The notes under the pieces are model-generated. The model was not told where the DNA came from. It saw only the letters and a list, made by a program, of their open reading frames with translations, and searched no databases. From positions 50,202,723 to 50,266,722 of the forward strand of contig OX465584.1 of assembly GCA_950022655.1 (NCBI GenBank): DNA of 64,000 bases. Direction: 5' to 3'. The position numbers were made by a program, and so were the translations under genes. Of this stretch, positions 25,601 to 32,851 are shown piece by piece (position 1 is the stretch's first letter; each line of letters begins with the position of its first letter). The DNA comes from Alentia gelatinosa. Lineage: Eukaryota > Annelida > Polychaeta > Phyllodocida > Polynoidae.

Positions 25601-28521
25601 AAACAGGTTTTTTCTTGTTGAAATATCTGATAACTTCATAATCTGGTCATTTCATTAAAACAATAAAGGGCATGTCTCACCAGACACACATAATGACCTA
25701 AAGGGCCGATTCCACCAACACACACAATGTAGCAAGATTCGGCCCGATTTGGTTGTCTTGCTCGATCGGGCTAGGATTGAATCATCGCATGCCTACTTGT
25801 CGCGATGTGTCTTGAGGTGTCGCAGTGGTGGAGCACCAAAATATACACTCGACACCACTCGCCTACGTTTTGAGACAAGTGAGGTACGACACATTGCGAC
25901 ACAGTAAGACACTATAAGACATACCAAGATATACCACAGCAATTCCATCCTGTTGGTGGAATCGGCCCTTTAAGGACGTGTTCTATTGGGCCAACTGCAT
26001 GACCACAAGAGGACCTCGCATGTTGGCCTTTTGTCTGGTGCTTAGAGTAAGTGACAACCAATAAAATCTAATGAAATAGCATTTGTCGGGCACATGCAAG
26101 CATCGCCCACATGGCTGACACCCCCTCTACATGGCAGCCATGCAGTGAATCTGTGGGACTCTTCTGCAGTCAACAGATACCTGGTAGATATAGATATCTG
26201 TGCAGTGAAACAGTACACATTCAGCAGCATTGGCTGTATGTCAATGGAATGGCAAACAGCAGCTAAAACCTAAAAATCTGGGCTGATGATATGGCCACAA
26301 AATTCAACAGGCCACCATACAGTGGCCTCAAGCATAGACATTGGTGCAGTGGAGCATAGACATTGGTTGTAGTGGAGCAGTTCACAATCAGACAATCAGA
26401 GAGTGACTGCTCCCAAATGATAGTGGAATGATAAAGTGCTGGTTCCACCAACACACAAGATCGAGATTAGTCATGATTTGGTTGTCTTGCTAAATCTTCC
26501 TGGGTTCCAAGTAATTGCATGCATATTTGTCCCGATGCATCAGCCTGGTAAAGCATCTTCACCACATTCTTGCTGTGACAGATCATGGTATGCTGCCACA
26601 TGTCGGCAATAGATCTAGAGGCATTGCAGTAGTGGAGCACCAAAATATACACATAACATCACGAAAAAGTACACATATTGAGGTATGACATATTGTGATA
26701 CTGTAAGATATAACAAGATATACCAAGATATAGCATGGCAGATATATTATGTTGGTGAAACCAGCACTTTAAACTCCTAATAAATTAGCTTTCGTTGGGT
26801 ACCTGTTGGCAGTGAATGCACAGCCGCCGTCTGACTTCAGTCATGGGGAACAGGTCTGTCGTTTTACATATTATTACATACCTATAGCCGAACGTCTGTG
26901 AAATACTACCCGCTGCTACGGGTGCAGTATAAATAATGTTCAGGCGCACTGCGCCCGTATTAAATATTCGGGCGCACTGTGACTATCGGGTCAGTTACTA
27001 CATAAAATAAGTATATAAAATTGCGTATTTTTTAATATCTAGGTATTGCGTATTTTTTAATATCTAGGTATGTAATAATAAGAAAACGTAGTGACTGAGT
27101 CTGTAGGGATGCCATTCTCGGCCTTTTGATGCCATAAATACGTCCCTCCGCCTGTGGCGTCGGGACGTATTTATGGCATCAAAAGACCTCAAACGGGCAT
27201 CCGTTCAGGCTCAGTAACCACGTTTTCTCTTATTATAAGCATGTTTTCAGATGCCCAATGTTGTCAAATTCATGGTCAACATAGTGGAACAAGCCTGTAA
27301 TCAAATACCCGTTGTCTAGTTGTAATATGGAGTTGGAAGACGGGCTAGTCATCACCAGATCTACTCCGAATTTTTCATATGTAACATGCACGTAAATACC
27401 ATGTATGAAGTGAAGGGCCCTCAGATAAGGGAAACAGTAAATCACAAGACAGTTTCCGGATATCTTGAATATATCAAGATTATTGAACTAAAATATGTTT
27501 CTATCATAACATGTAAAACGCCTACTTTGGATGAATTTATCTGCATGTTGAATCAAAACAAAAACAACTTACAAACAACTTTATGTTATTGTGTATGAAT
27601 AAAATGCCAATACAGGATCTGGTTTAAAGCTAATGATTTTTTTGGTTTGTTTAGGTAGTTTAACGTCCAATTTGTTCAATTAGACTTACTTTGGGTTTGA
27701 CCGAATCTATGAGATGAATGTAGGTAGAATTCATCTTTTGATACATTTGCTGACACTGACAGTGTACATTCATTTGAACTTAAGGATCAAGTCATAGAAT
27801 GAGTTCCAAGAATTTCTTATTTCCATTGGACAGCCTTTTCTTTGAGACAGAATTTTTTTAAAGGGCTAAATTGATAAAAAAAAAAAATCAAAAAAATCTA
27901 GTTATATTACTATTAGGCCTATTATTAACAATAGAAACATTCATGAACGTCAGATCCTAGAACGGTGGTAATTTGCAATGCTAGGTTGTATTCTTATTAC
28001 TAATATTATTAGCCAGTATTTAACCAGCCCTGTCCTCAATCATCAATGGAGATGAGGGGTCGAATATTTTACCTAGTATTTAATTACCGTACCTTCACAT
28101 TTTACCAATTATTAATATGAATCTAAGTTTTCATATTGAATAGTATTACACATCACATACATGTGTATATGCTATAAAGCACTGTAGTAGTCGTAACAGT
28201 GGTAAACTTGCATTACAAGTGCTACTGTAGCACTATATAGCAGCAGTTTGCCCGCATAATCCTAGGCCCAACTACTGCAGTACTGGATACTGTGGCTTTA
28301 ACTAGATCTATATCAAGAAGCCTACGCTGGCGTATGTATTAAGGAACTAGGAACAAGCAAAACTTACCAAATATGAATACACATCCCGGCGAGCTTTCCA
28401 GTTTCTTGGCCTGTGGTCCTATGCGGACACTGATTTTTGGTCTCCTATCAAACGGCACCACTTTGCCGTTCGCTCCATCACTGGTTCCACTAACGCCGTC
28501 TTTGCTACCTCCGCAACCCAT
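1444..28521 (-). CDS. Adenylate-kinase-like protein, probable pseudoenzyme, six exons seen
   Basis: Six exons join in phase to give 347 residues. The first in-frame ATG opens MGCGGSK, a typical N-myristoylation signal (Gly2) with a palmitoylatable Cys3, so membrane attachment is likely. Residues 47-60 read as an adenylate kinase P-loop after a beta strand, but GGPGSGKGT has become GGPGSRKGR (52-60). The FLIDGFPR motif has become FLIDIIPN (134-141), losing its arginine. Residues around 173-185 resemble the FALNLAVP segment, the GRxDD lid is replaced by a polar stretch, and residues 217-255 match the kinase C-terminal helix and VDxxxxVDEVF region. NMP kinases transfer phosphate between ATP and AMP; loss of these residues suggests a non-catalytic or altered role (inference). 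The gene either continues beyond the window or ends by read-through at 1426. Exon order and phases are solid; the exact family name is not recognised. Confidence 0.8.
1793..1915 (-). mobile_element. SINE fragment
   Basis: Tail region TTGTTTGATTTAACGTCC followed by the conserved CCGAATCTATGACATGAATTT block. Truncated at the 5' (head) side. Lies in the intron between AK-like exons 5 and 6. Confidence 0.65.
2403..2592 (-). CDS. AK-like exon 5 (C-terminal kinase helix)
   Basis: Residues 216-278 plus one base. RAALYSQCAQPFLNYLAKS and the following LVTVDVACGVADF match the kinase pattern RLxxYxxxTxPLIxYY and VDxxxxVDEVF. TTACAG acceptor, GTGAGT donor. A partial copy of its 5' end is found at 3694-3747. 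Confidence 0.8.
2754..2892. mobile_element. Short inverted-repeat element (MITE), CACCCCT family
   Basis: Perfect 13-bp terminal inverted repeats TATCTCACCCCTG and CAGGGGTGAGATA enclose 113 bp. The internal AAGCCTATGG motif near the right end recurs in the element at 37524-37689. No coding capacity. Confidence 0.7.
2894..5061. repeat. Two-copy segmental duplication carrying a GC-rich minisatellite
   Basis: Copy A is 2894-3693 and copy B 3748-5061. Each has three diverged 75-bp subrepeats (TATAGTATACCGTCCATC type), then a G-rich minisatellite, then an identical 120-bp end. The minisatellite (GGGACATGGGGCAGAGATGG core) covers about 3190-3560 and 4045-4935, with units mostly of 30, 33 or 36 bp; copy B has more than twice as many units. 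Because most units are multiples of three, several frames on both strands stay open for up to 1 kb. Confidence 0.9.
3694..3747 (-). pseudogene. Partial copy of AK-like exon 5 with decoy acceptor
   Basis: Near-exact copy of 2545-2598: the TTACAG acceptor and 15 codons of exon 5 (KRAALYSQCAQPFLN), then an in-frame TAG created at the copy's edge. It sits between two copies of a larger repeat. If spliced in, it would end the protein after 230 residues. Confidence 0.85.
5062..5633 (-). repeat. Tandem array of exon 4 splice-donor junctions, split by a SINE
   Basis: Five units of 71-85 bp, the last being the real exon 4 end. Key sequence on the gene strand is AGTAGGACxCAG followed by GTGATTGGCTC and CTACCAATATGG. 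Units near 5164 and 5079 keep GTGATTGG after a CAG or TAG; those near 5242 and 5553 have lost the GT. A 230-bp SINE interrupts the array at 5281. Confidence 0.8.
5281..5510 (-). mobile_element. SINE, 5'-truncated, inside the donor array
   Basis: Long (CAAA)-type tail, GGACGTTAAAT end motif, body to the GGCCTTTGATACAGCAG block. It splits the exon 4 donor array, so it inserted after the array formed. Confidence 0.75.
5634..5783 (-). CDS. AK-like exon 4
   Basis: Fifty codons (166-215), TTCCAG acceptor and GTGATT donor. It begins with a strand like the FALNLAVP element of adenylate kinases, then a polar segment rich in Gly, Asp, Glu and Ser where the family normally has its arginine-bearing lid. 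The donor end is embedded in a tandem array of similar junctions. Confidence 0.78.
6295..6474 (-). CDS. AK-like exon 3 (FLID strand)
   Basis: Sixty codons (106-165) including GTGKTFLIDIIPN. The acceptor chosen is the TTTTCAG before GAGGACC at 6474 because it has a strong pyrimidine tract and phase 0; a weaker in-phase GAG/CTG acceptor at 6414 is possible. The chosen acceptor is the first unit of a tandem array that repeats this same junction upstream. Confidence 0.75.
6442..7335 (-). repeat. Tandem array of about 18 copies of the exon 3 splice-acceptor junction
   Basis: Units of about 50 bp start at the AK-like exon 3 acceptor and run into the intron. On the gene strand each unit contains a pyrimidine run, TTTTCAG and then GAGGACCCGTCACACATT, the first 18 or so coding bases of exon 3. 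About two thirds keep the AG; units near 6518, 6568 and 6867 have CTG instead, and one unit near 6917 is truncated. In the array units the frame meets TGA after EDPSHIK, whereas the true exon reads on. Confidence 0.9.
7712..8165. repeat. Dispersed 450-bp repeat, copy 1
   Basis: Matches 52245-52695. Shared marks include CTCAGTCCCTG..TCCTA, ATATCTGCTGGGAGATTGAT, TATTGCTATGACAACACA and ATCATTTAATGAATG. It contains the inverted pair CAGTCCCTG / CAGGGACTG. Short open frames in both copies do not agree with each other. Confidence 0.75.
9397..9412 (+). promoter_or_regulatory. CTCF-like motif
   Basis: TTACCAGGTGGCGCCA matches 14 of 16 positions of the CTCF core (CCASYAGRKGGCRSYA). Single motif in an intron, so only suggestive. 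Confidence 0.25.
10540..10638. repeat. (GGGA)n microsatellite, about 25 units
   Basis: Uninterrupted GGGA repeat, G-quadruplex-forming on the plus strand. It gives a fake Pro-Ser-Leu frame on the other strand. Confidence 0.95.
11491..11888. repeat. Recent 202-bp tandem duplication
   Basis: CAAAATACTAAAAATTAAAAC recurs after exactly 202 bp and the copies differ at only a handful of sites. No gene feature is involved. Confidence 0.85.
14664..14824 (-). CDS. AK-like exon 2 (degenerate P-loop)
   Basis: Lies 13.5 kb downstream of exon 1, between a CTGCAG acceptor and a GTAAGA donor. It encodes residues 52-105 with the GGPGSRKGR P-loop remnant. The following YGFQFICGEEI aligns with the YGFxHLSxGDLLR segment of adenylate kinases. 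Phases match on both sides. Confidence 0.8.
15366..16084. mobile_element. Foldback/TIR element, 0.7 kb
   Basis: Ends GGGGGCCGTTTCACTAGTAGGG and CCCTCCTAGTGAAACGGACCCC form TIRs with two mismatches. A long internal inverted repeat (AATATGAAGACGAATGG... near 15655 and ...CCGTTCGTCTTCATATT near 15880) gives a large hairpin. Confidence 0.75.
16350..17641. mobile_element. 1.3-kb TIR element with C-rich minisatellites at both ends
   Basis: Left end GGGAGCGTTCTTTATTTATG and right end, inverted, GGGACCGTTTATTATTTACG pair well, each followed by GCAGGGGGG. Minisatellites of C-runs plus CAAATACCTC(T)AAATAAAATG occupy 16420-16565 and 17405-17600 in direct orientation. No transposase frame was seen, so it is non-autonomous. 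Confidence 0.6.
17810..18060. promoter_or_regulatory. CpG-rich block in AK-like intron 1 with CTCF-like motif and CRE/E-box palindrome
   Basis: This 250 bp is far richer in CpG than its surroundings. It contains a perfect 14-bp palindrome ACGTCACGTGACGT (17878-17891) combining CRE halves with an E-box, and GCGCCCCCTGGTG (17901-17913), close to the reverse CTCF consensus. A second CCTGGTGGCG follows. Candidate enhancer or alternative promoter. Confidence 0.35.
18094..18380. mobile_element. MITE, CAGGGATGTCAGTT family
   Basis: Ends CAGGGATGTCAGTT and AACTGACATCTCTG are inverted. Interior TTTTATTGGCGTAACTGAGG and GTTTGATACAAGGACA recurs near 8990-9180, 21030-21240 and 54655-54835. Confidence 0.65.
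19656..19885 (-). mobile_element. SINE fragments
   Basis: The tail and end motif (TTTGTTAAGTTTAATGTCC) at 19821-19885 and an internal GAAGGACTGGCCTTTGATATAG block at 19660-19690 are both recognisable; order and decay suggest two pieces. Confidence 0.5.
21699..21880 (-). mobile_element. SINE copy
   Basis: Tail, AACGTCC end motif, GGTGGTGATCGAATC block and CACCGAGGTGAGAGTTC block in the family order; head missing. Confidence 0.7.
24461..24537 (-). mobile_element. SINE internal fragment
   Basis: Contains TACACCACATGGGTAGTGAT and the TTTAGGTAGAAACATCACCCC part of the family body, without tail or head. Confidence 0.5.
25100..25370. promoter_or_regulatory. CpG-rich block in AK-like intron 1
   Basis: About 270 bp with many CpGs (CCGGCGGC, CTCGCGGGACGTGACG, CGACCGC) in otherwise AT-rich intron. 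No exon with splice sites and homology was found. Possible regulatory element or a GC-rich mobile fragment. Confidence 0.25.
25700..25971. mobile_element. MITE with TA flanks, copy 1
   Basis: Perfect 20-bp TIR AAAGGGCCGATTCCACCAAC. If the TIR is taken from the second base, a TA dinucleotide flanks both ends, as in mariner-type elements. Interior shares GATTTGGTTGTCTTGCT and GGTGGAGCACCAAAATATAC with copy 2. Confidence 0.75.
26432..26771. mobile_element. MITE with TA flanks, copy 2
   Basis: TIR AAGTGCTGGTTCCACCAACA with one mismatch, TA on both sides. Homologous interior to copy 1 but the outermost ten TIR bases differ, so the two represent subfamilies. Confidence 0.75.
27072..27238. mobile_element. 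Foldback element, AACGTAGTGACTGAG family
   Basis: Arms of about 70 bp (TAATAATAAGAAAACGTAG ... and ... CACGTTTTCTCTTATTATA) pair almost throughout, with a short CCTCCGCCTGTGGCG loop. Related copies at 24530-24620, 43452-43575 and 45005-45175. Confidence 0.75.
27641..27740 (-). mobile_element. SINE 3' fragment
   Basis: TTTAGGTAGTTTAACGTCC end motif and the body through GATGAATGTAGGTAGAATTC; closest to the full copy at 48047. Confidence 0.6.
28368..28521 (-). CDS. AK-like exon 1 (MGCGGSK start)
   Basis: Encodes residues 1-51 plus one base. The ATG at 28521-28519 is the first in-frame methionine; upstream codons are open but contain no other ATG. The exon ends in a G before a good GTAAGT donor at 28367. 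The N-terminal 25 residues are Gly/Ser-rich, and a basic patch (RRPK) precedes the beta strand that leads into the P-loop. Confidence 0.8.
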
Positions 28522-28729
28522 GATTTTGCCGTCCGCAAAGGTACAACACAAGTCCCCGGACCTCAAGTTGCATTGCAGGCTACCCGTGTCTCCGAATTCA
28601 AACTGTGAGAGTGACCCCGGCCATGAGTTACCTACACCCGCCTGGGTAGATTTTATAAAGTCCAGTGGCGTTTCCAAATCAAAACATGACAGGTGCCCCG
28701 TGTCGAGTCTGTAAAATGGCGGTCTATTA

Positions 28730-28743
28730 GTTGCTATGGTAAT
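28730..28743. promoter_or_regulatory. X-box-like motif upstream of the AK-like start
   Basis: GTTGCTATGGTAAT matches the X-box at 12 of 14 consensus positions. It lies 209 bp upstream of the MGCGGSK ATG, in the probable promoter or 5' leader. Confidence 0.35.
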
Positions 28744-29349
28744 TTACCTTGTTCTCGATGTTGTTTACGCCTGGTACCAACCTTAAACGTGTACGATTAG
28801 GGAAGGTCGTGAACGACACACCAGCTACCAGTGAAAGCAAAGGTAAGTTCTTCCACAAACCGCTTGGTGGCGCAAGAGGCAGCTTTCTTGAGTCCCTAGT
28901 GGGTAAGACAGGTACTACAGTCTCTCACGCGTTTCGTTAAACTGCTACAGTCTCGCGTTCACTGAAGGAGGACTGTTCACCAGCCTGGGTGTACATTTAA
29001 TTTGGACATCGTTATAGACCAATTAGCGACCAACCAGTGAATCCAGACGTCCCTCCGTACACCTTCCATCAACTCCTTGGACTATACTATCCCTCACCAC
29101 CCTATACCCCCTCACCTCTCTACACTACTGCTCATCTCCTAGCCTGCATACCCGGCCCTGTCTCCAAACAGGGAGATCAGGGGTGAATACTTTACCTACT
29201 CCCTACCTATAGTATAGGCCTACCACCCCCCCCCCCCCCCTCACCTCCTTACAGAACCCCTCACCTCCCTATATCACCCCTCACTTCCTTACACCTCTCC
29301 CCACCTTCTTACACCACCCCTCACCTCACTAGGTGGAAATACCTGTACA

Positions 29350-30595
29350 GAGGCGTCAGAACAGGGGGGGGGGGGAGGGGGGGCGACTGCCCCCTCCCCC
29401 CCCCCCCCCCCACTTTTTTGCCAGACCAAAAAAGTCAACCAAGTGTAAATACTGGCTTGACTTTTCAGCATCGAAAAATGTCTGAGTCTGACTTTTTAGC
29501 ATGCAACAATAGCTATTAAAGTCCTGACTTTTCACAGTGGAAAAATGTGAATTTCTAACTTTTTGGCATGCATTGATGGCTAAGCCCTGACTTTTCACCA
29601 TGGAAAATTGTAAATGTCTGACTTTTTAGCATGCAATGATGGGTATGGTAAGCCCTAACTTTTCACCATGGAAAATTGTCAATGACTGACTTTTTAGCAT
29701 ACAATGATGGCTAAGACCTGACTTCACTGGGGAAAATGTCAAAATCTGACTTTTCACAGTGGAAAAATGTGAATTTCTAACTTTTTGGCATGCATTGATG
29801 GCTAAGCCCTGACTTTTCACCATGGAAAATTGTAAATGTCTGACTTTTTAGCATGCAATAATGGGTATGGTAAGCCCTAACTTTTCACCATGGAAAATTG
29901 TCAATGACTGACTTTTTAGCATACAATGATGGCTAAGACATGACTTCACTGTGGAAAATGTCAAAATCTGACTTTTTAGCATGCAATGATGGCTGAGCCC
30001 TGAATTCTCACTGTGGAAAATTGTAAATGGCTGACTTTTTAGCGTGCCATGATGGCTAAGACCTGACTTTTCACTTTGGAAAATGTCAACGTCTGACTTC
30101 TTAACATGCAATGGTGGCTAAGCCCTGACTTTTCACCGTGGAAAATGTCAATGTCTGACTTTTTAGTGTGCCATGATGGGTAAGCCCTGACTTTTAACTG
30201 TGGAAAATTGTCAATGTTTAACTTCTTAGCATGCCATAATGGCTAAGCCCTGACTTTTCACTGTGGAAAAAATGTCAAAGTCTGACTATTTAGTGTGCGG
30301 TGATAGCTAAGCCCTTACCTTTCACTGTAGAAAAGTGGTAAAGTCTGACTATGAAGGGGGGAGTAATGGCAAAGCTCTGACTTTTGACCATAAAAAATGT
30401 TGAAGTTTGACTTTTCAGCGTGCAATGAAAGCTATGACCTAACTTTTCACAGACTTTTAGCAGATTCACGTAAATCCACTAGAACAGGCCAATGTCAAAG
30501 TCTGACTTCATACCAAGAAAAAAAGTGAGCAATATTTCGGTTTGCCCCCCACCCCCCCCCCCCCCCACTTTTAAAGTGTTCTGACATCCTGCTGT
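29350..30595. mobile_element. TIR element filled by a 68-bp tandem repeat
   Basis: GTCAGAACAGGGGGG at the left and CCCCC..TTCTGACAT at the right are inverted, with poly(G)/poly(C) runs just inside. The interior 29440-30445 is about 15 units of CTGACTTTTTAGCATGCAATG plus GGCTAAGCCCTGACTTTTCACC with the motif GTGGAAAAT. Confidence 0.65.
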
Positions 30596-30644
30596 ATTGA
30601 TACTGCATGATAAACCAATCAGCAGCCAGCTGTAGCGTCCTGGG

Positions 30645-31060
30645 CAGTGAATCCAGACGCCCCTGCTACACCTCCCCTCACCTCCTTCCTTACCTCACCC
30701 TTTATCTCCTTGCCCAACCCCTCACCTCTCTAGACCACCCCTCACCTCCCTTCTCCACCCCTCACCTCCTTTCACCACACCTCACCTCCCTACACCGCCC
30801 CTTACCTTCTTCCTTACTTCACCCCCACCTGCCTACACCTCGATCACCTCTCCCCTCCCTACACCTTGCCTCCTTACTCACCCTAACCTCCTTATACCAC
30901 CCCTTAAATTTTTACCCCTCCCCTCAATTCCTTACCCTACCCTTCACTGCAACACTCATTACATCCTCTCCCTACACCTCATCACCCCTAACCTCCTCTG
31001 AAATACCACCCCTCACCCACTTACACCACCCCTTACCTCCTTTCCCCGAGATGTGCTACC
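30645..31060. repeat. C/T-rich low-complexity tract
   Basis: Irregular repeats of CCCCTCACCTCC and TACACC; a related tract lies at 29060-29340, and both are preceded by CAGTGAATCCAGACG, so the region was duplicated around the element at 29350. Confidence 0.75.
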
Positions 31061-31368
31061 TAGGGTTAGCTCTTACTGAATCCTGACCATAAACTTCATT
31101 TTTATATAGAATATCTTTAATATCATTCTCATCTTACAATACGGTATAAACGGCACAGCCAAAGTTCTGGTTATCTGGTTATCATGGGGTCAGATTTAGA
31201 TGATCAGAATCAGTATTCTCTGTAGTACTTATTTTCAGCGAAAGGGTGTATAATTTTTATACTAAAATAACGATACATAGTTTTCTTTATTTCAATTGTT
31301 CATCCTGAACTTGATATAGTGGTCAAGAAAAGAAACAAAAGACACAACACTTAATTACTATTGAACAT

Positions 31369-31374
31369 TTTATT
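31369..31374 (-). terminator. Poly(A) signal AATAAA of the Lys-rich gene
   Basis: AATAAA on the minus strand about 240 bp after the TAG, at the end of an AT-rich untranslated stretch. Other A-rich hexamers lie nearby, so the exact cleavage site is uncertain. Confidence 0.45.
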
Positions 31375-31614
31375 CAACTAAACACAGATACAGCGTTCTA
31401 GGATTATCGGTATTAAATATAAGAATATATGAATATACAAAGGAATAAATATAGATGGATTCTGTACGGAAAAAAATAAAATAAAAATAAAAAAATAAAT
31501 AAATATAGATGGAGATCATGATTTTCAATCCTATTGTGCCAATATCTGTTTCACTATTTTGTACATATATACAAACTATAAACACAATGCTGAGGAGAAT
31601 AACACCATTGGTGC

Positions 31615-32851
31615 CTAGATATTAAATTTGATTAAGAGTTTGCCCAATCGCAGAGTTTTACGTGGCTTCTCTGATTGATTTGGCTGTTCTGCCTTGGCCT
31701 TCTTTTCTGCCTTGGCCTTCTTTTCTGCCTTGGCCTTCTTTTCTGGCTTGGACTTTTTCTCTGGCTTAGCTTGCTTCTCCCTTTTTGGAGTGCTGATAGT
31801 GTCTTTCGGAGGTTTGCCTTTGCTTACAGGCGAGATAACACTTCCAGAATTGACAGTGCCACCACAAATAGCAATCATACGCACTCTCTGATAAATGTTT
31901 ATCACCGGCCGCACGGGAGGCGTATCAACCTGACTTTCCTCTTCCTTAATAGCAACTGGAGGCACCTCCTTGTTGCTCTTGCCCTTCTTGCTTTTTGCAG
32001 CAACCTCAGGAGCATTCTTGTTGCTCTTGTCTTTCTTTTTGTTTCTCTTAGGAATCTCAGAAACCTCCTCGTCCCTCTTGTTCTTCTTGTTTTTCATTGG
32101 AACATCAGAAACTTCCCTGTCCCTCCTTTCTTTCTTAGAAGCTTTAGAAACCTGCTCATCATCAGCTTTGACCTTCTTGGTTTTCTTGGATCCCTTCTTC
32201 TTTTTCTTGTCTTTAGTTGGGAACTTGAGTTCTTCATATAGACCATCTTCATCATTCTGTGAGAGATCTGCGAGCATCATGTTCTTCTGAAGCTGCTGCT
32301 CCTCATTTGGCAGCGGAGGAAGGGGTCGCCTGTTCTCCAGGATATCAAGTGGAATATCAGGGAGAGTCTTGTAGTAGTTCAGTTCCTGCATGCTGAGTGG
32401 CAGCTCAGGAAGAGGTCGTCGGGGTTTCGGATGCCTCTTGGAAGCTTTCTTGCTTGGTTTAGCAGGTTTATCGTTGTAATCCTGCATCTCAGAGTCAGTT
32501 TCGTCACTGCTCTCCACAAATTTCTTAGCTTTGGGTGCCCTTTTCTTCTTCCGTTTCTTAATGATAGGTGCTTCCTCAATAACAGATGATGTGTCATCAG
32601 AGATGCAATACACATCTTCTATCCTCATCTCCTTAGGAGCTGGAGCCACTTGTATATAGTTCCCCCGAGCCGGGATAGGAGGCAGCTTGGAGACTTTCTC
32701 ATCAGGGTGGATCATCTTCCCGGATGAGTGGATGCCATCAATTGGAGGTAAGATGTGCTGATCCAGCACGCTCTTGCGCTTCATCTCACAATTCTTATTG
32801 TCAAGATACTCCTCTGCTGCCTTAAATCTCGCTGCTAGCACAGCTTTCTCT
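31615..32851 (-). CDS. Unknown Lys-rich gene exon 5 (terminal)
   Basis: Encodes residues 276-686 and the stop. It is rich in Lys, Glu and Pro with repeated KKRKKKR-like and KKNKK clusters. The Lys codons use both AAA and AAG, so this is not simple-sequence translation. A poly(A) signal follows about 240 bp after the stop. Confidence 0.85.

Larger units (their letters stand above)
14825..28367. other. AK-like intron 1, 13.5 kb
   Basis: Holds several inverted-repeat elements, three SINE pieces and the CpG-rich blocks at 17810 and 25100; a further GC-rich patch is at 20530-20600. From 18400 to 24400 most sequence is unassigned. No nested gene was supported. Confidence 0.6.
28522..31368. other. 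Spacer between the AK-like start and the Lys-rich gene end
   Basis: Contains the AK-like promoter region, the C/T-rich tracts and the 29350-30595 element. No coding exon seen. Confidence 0.6.

Noticed and set aside
31675..32290. Plus-strand open frames rich in Leu and Phe opposite the Lys-rich gene
   Set aside because: They are the antisense of Lys/Glu codons in exon 5, whose frame has consistent splice phases and poly(A) signal.
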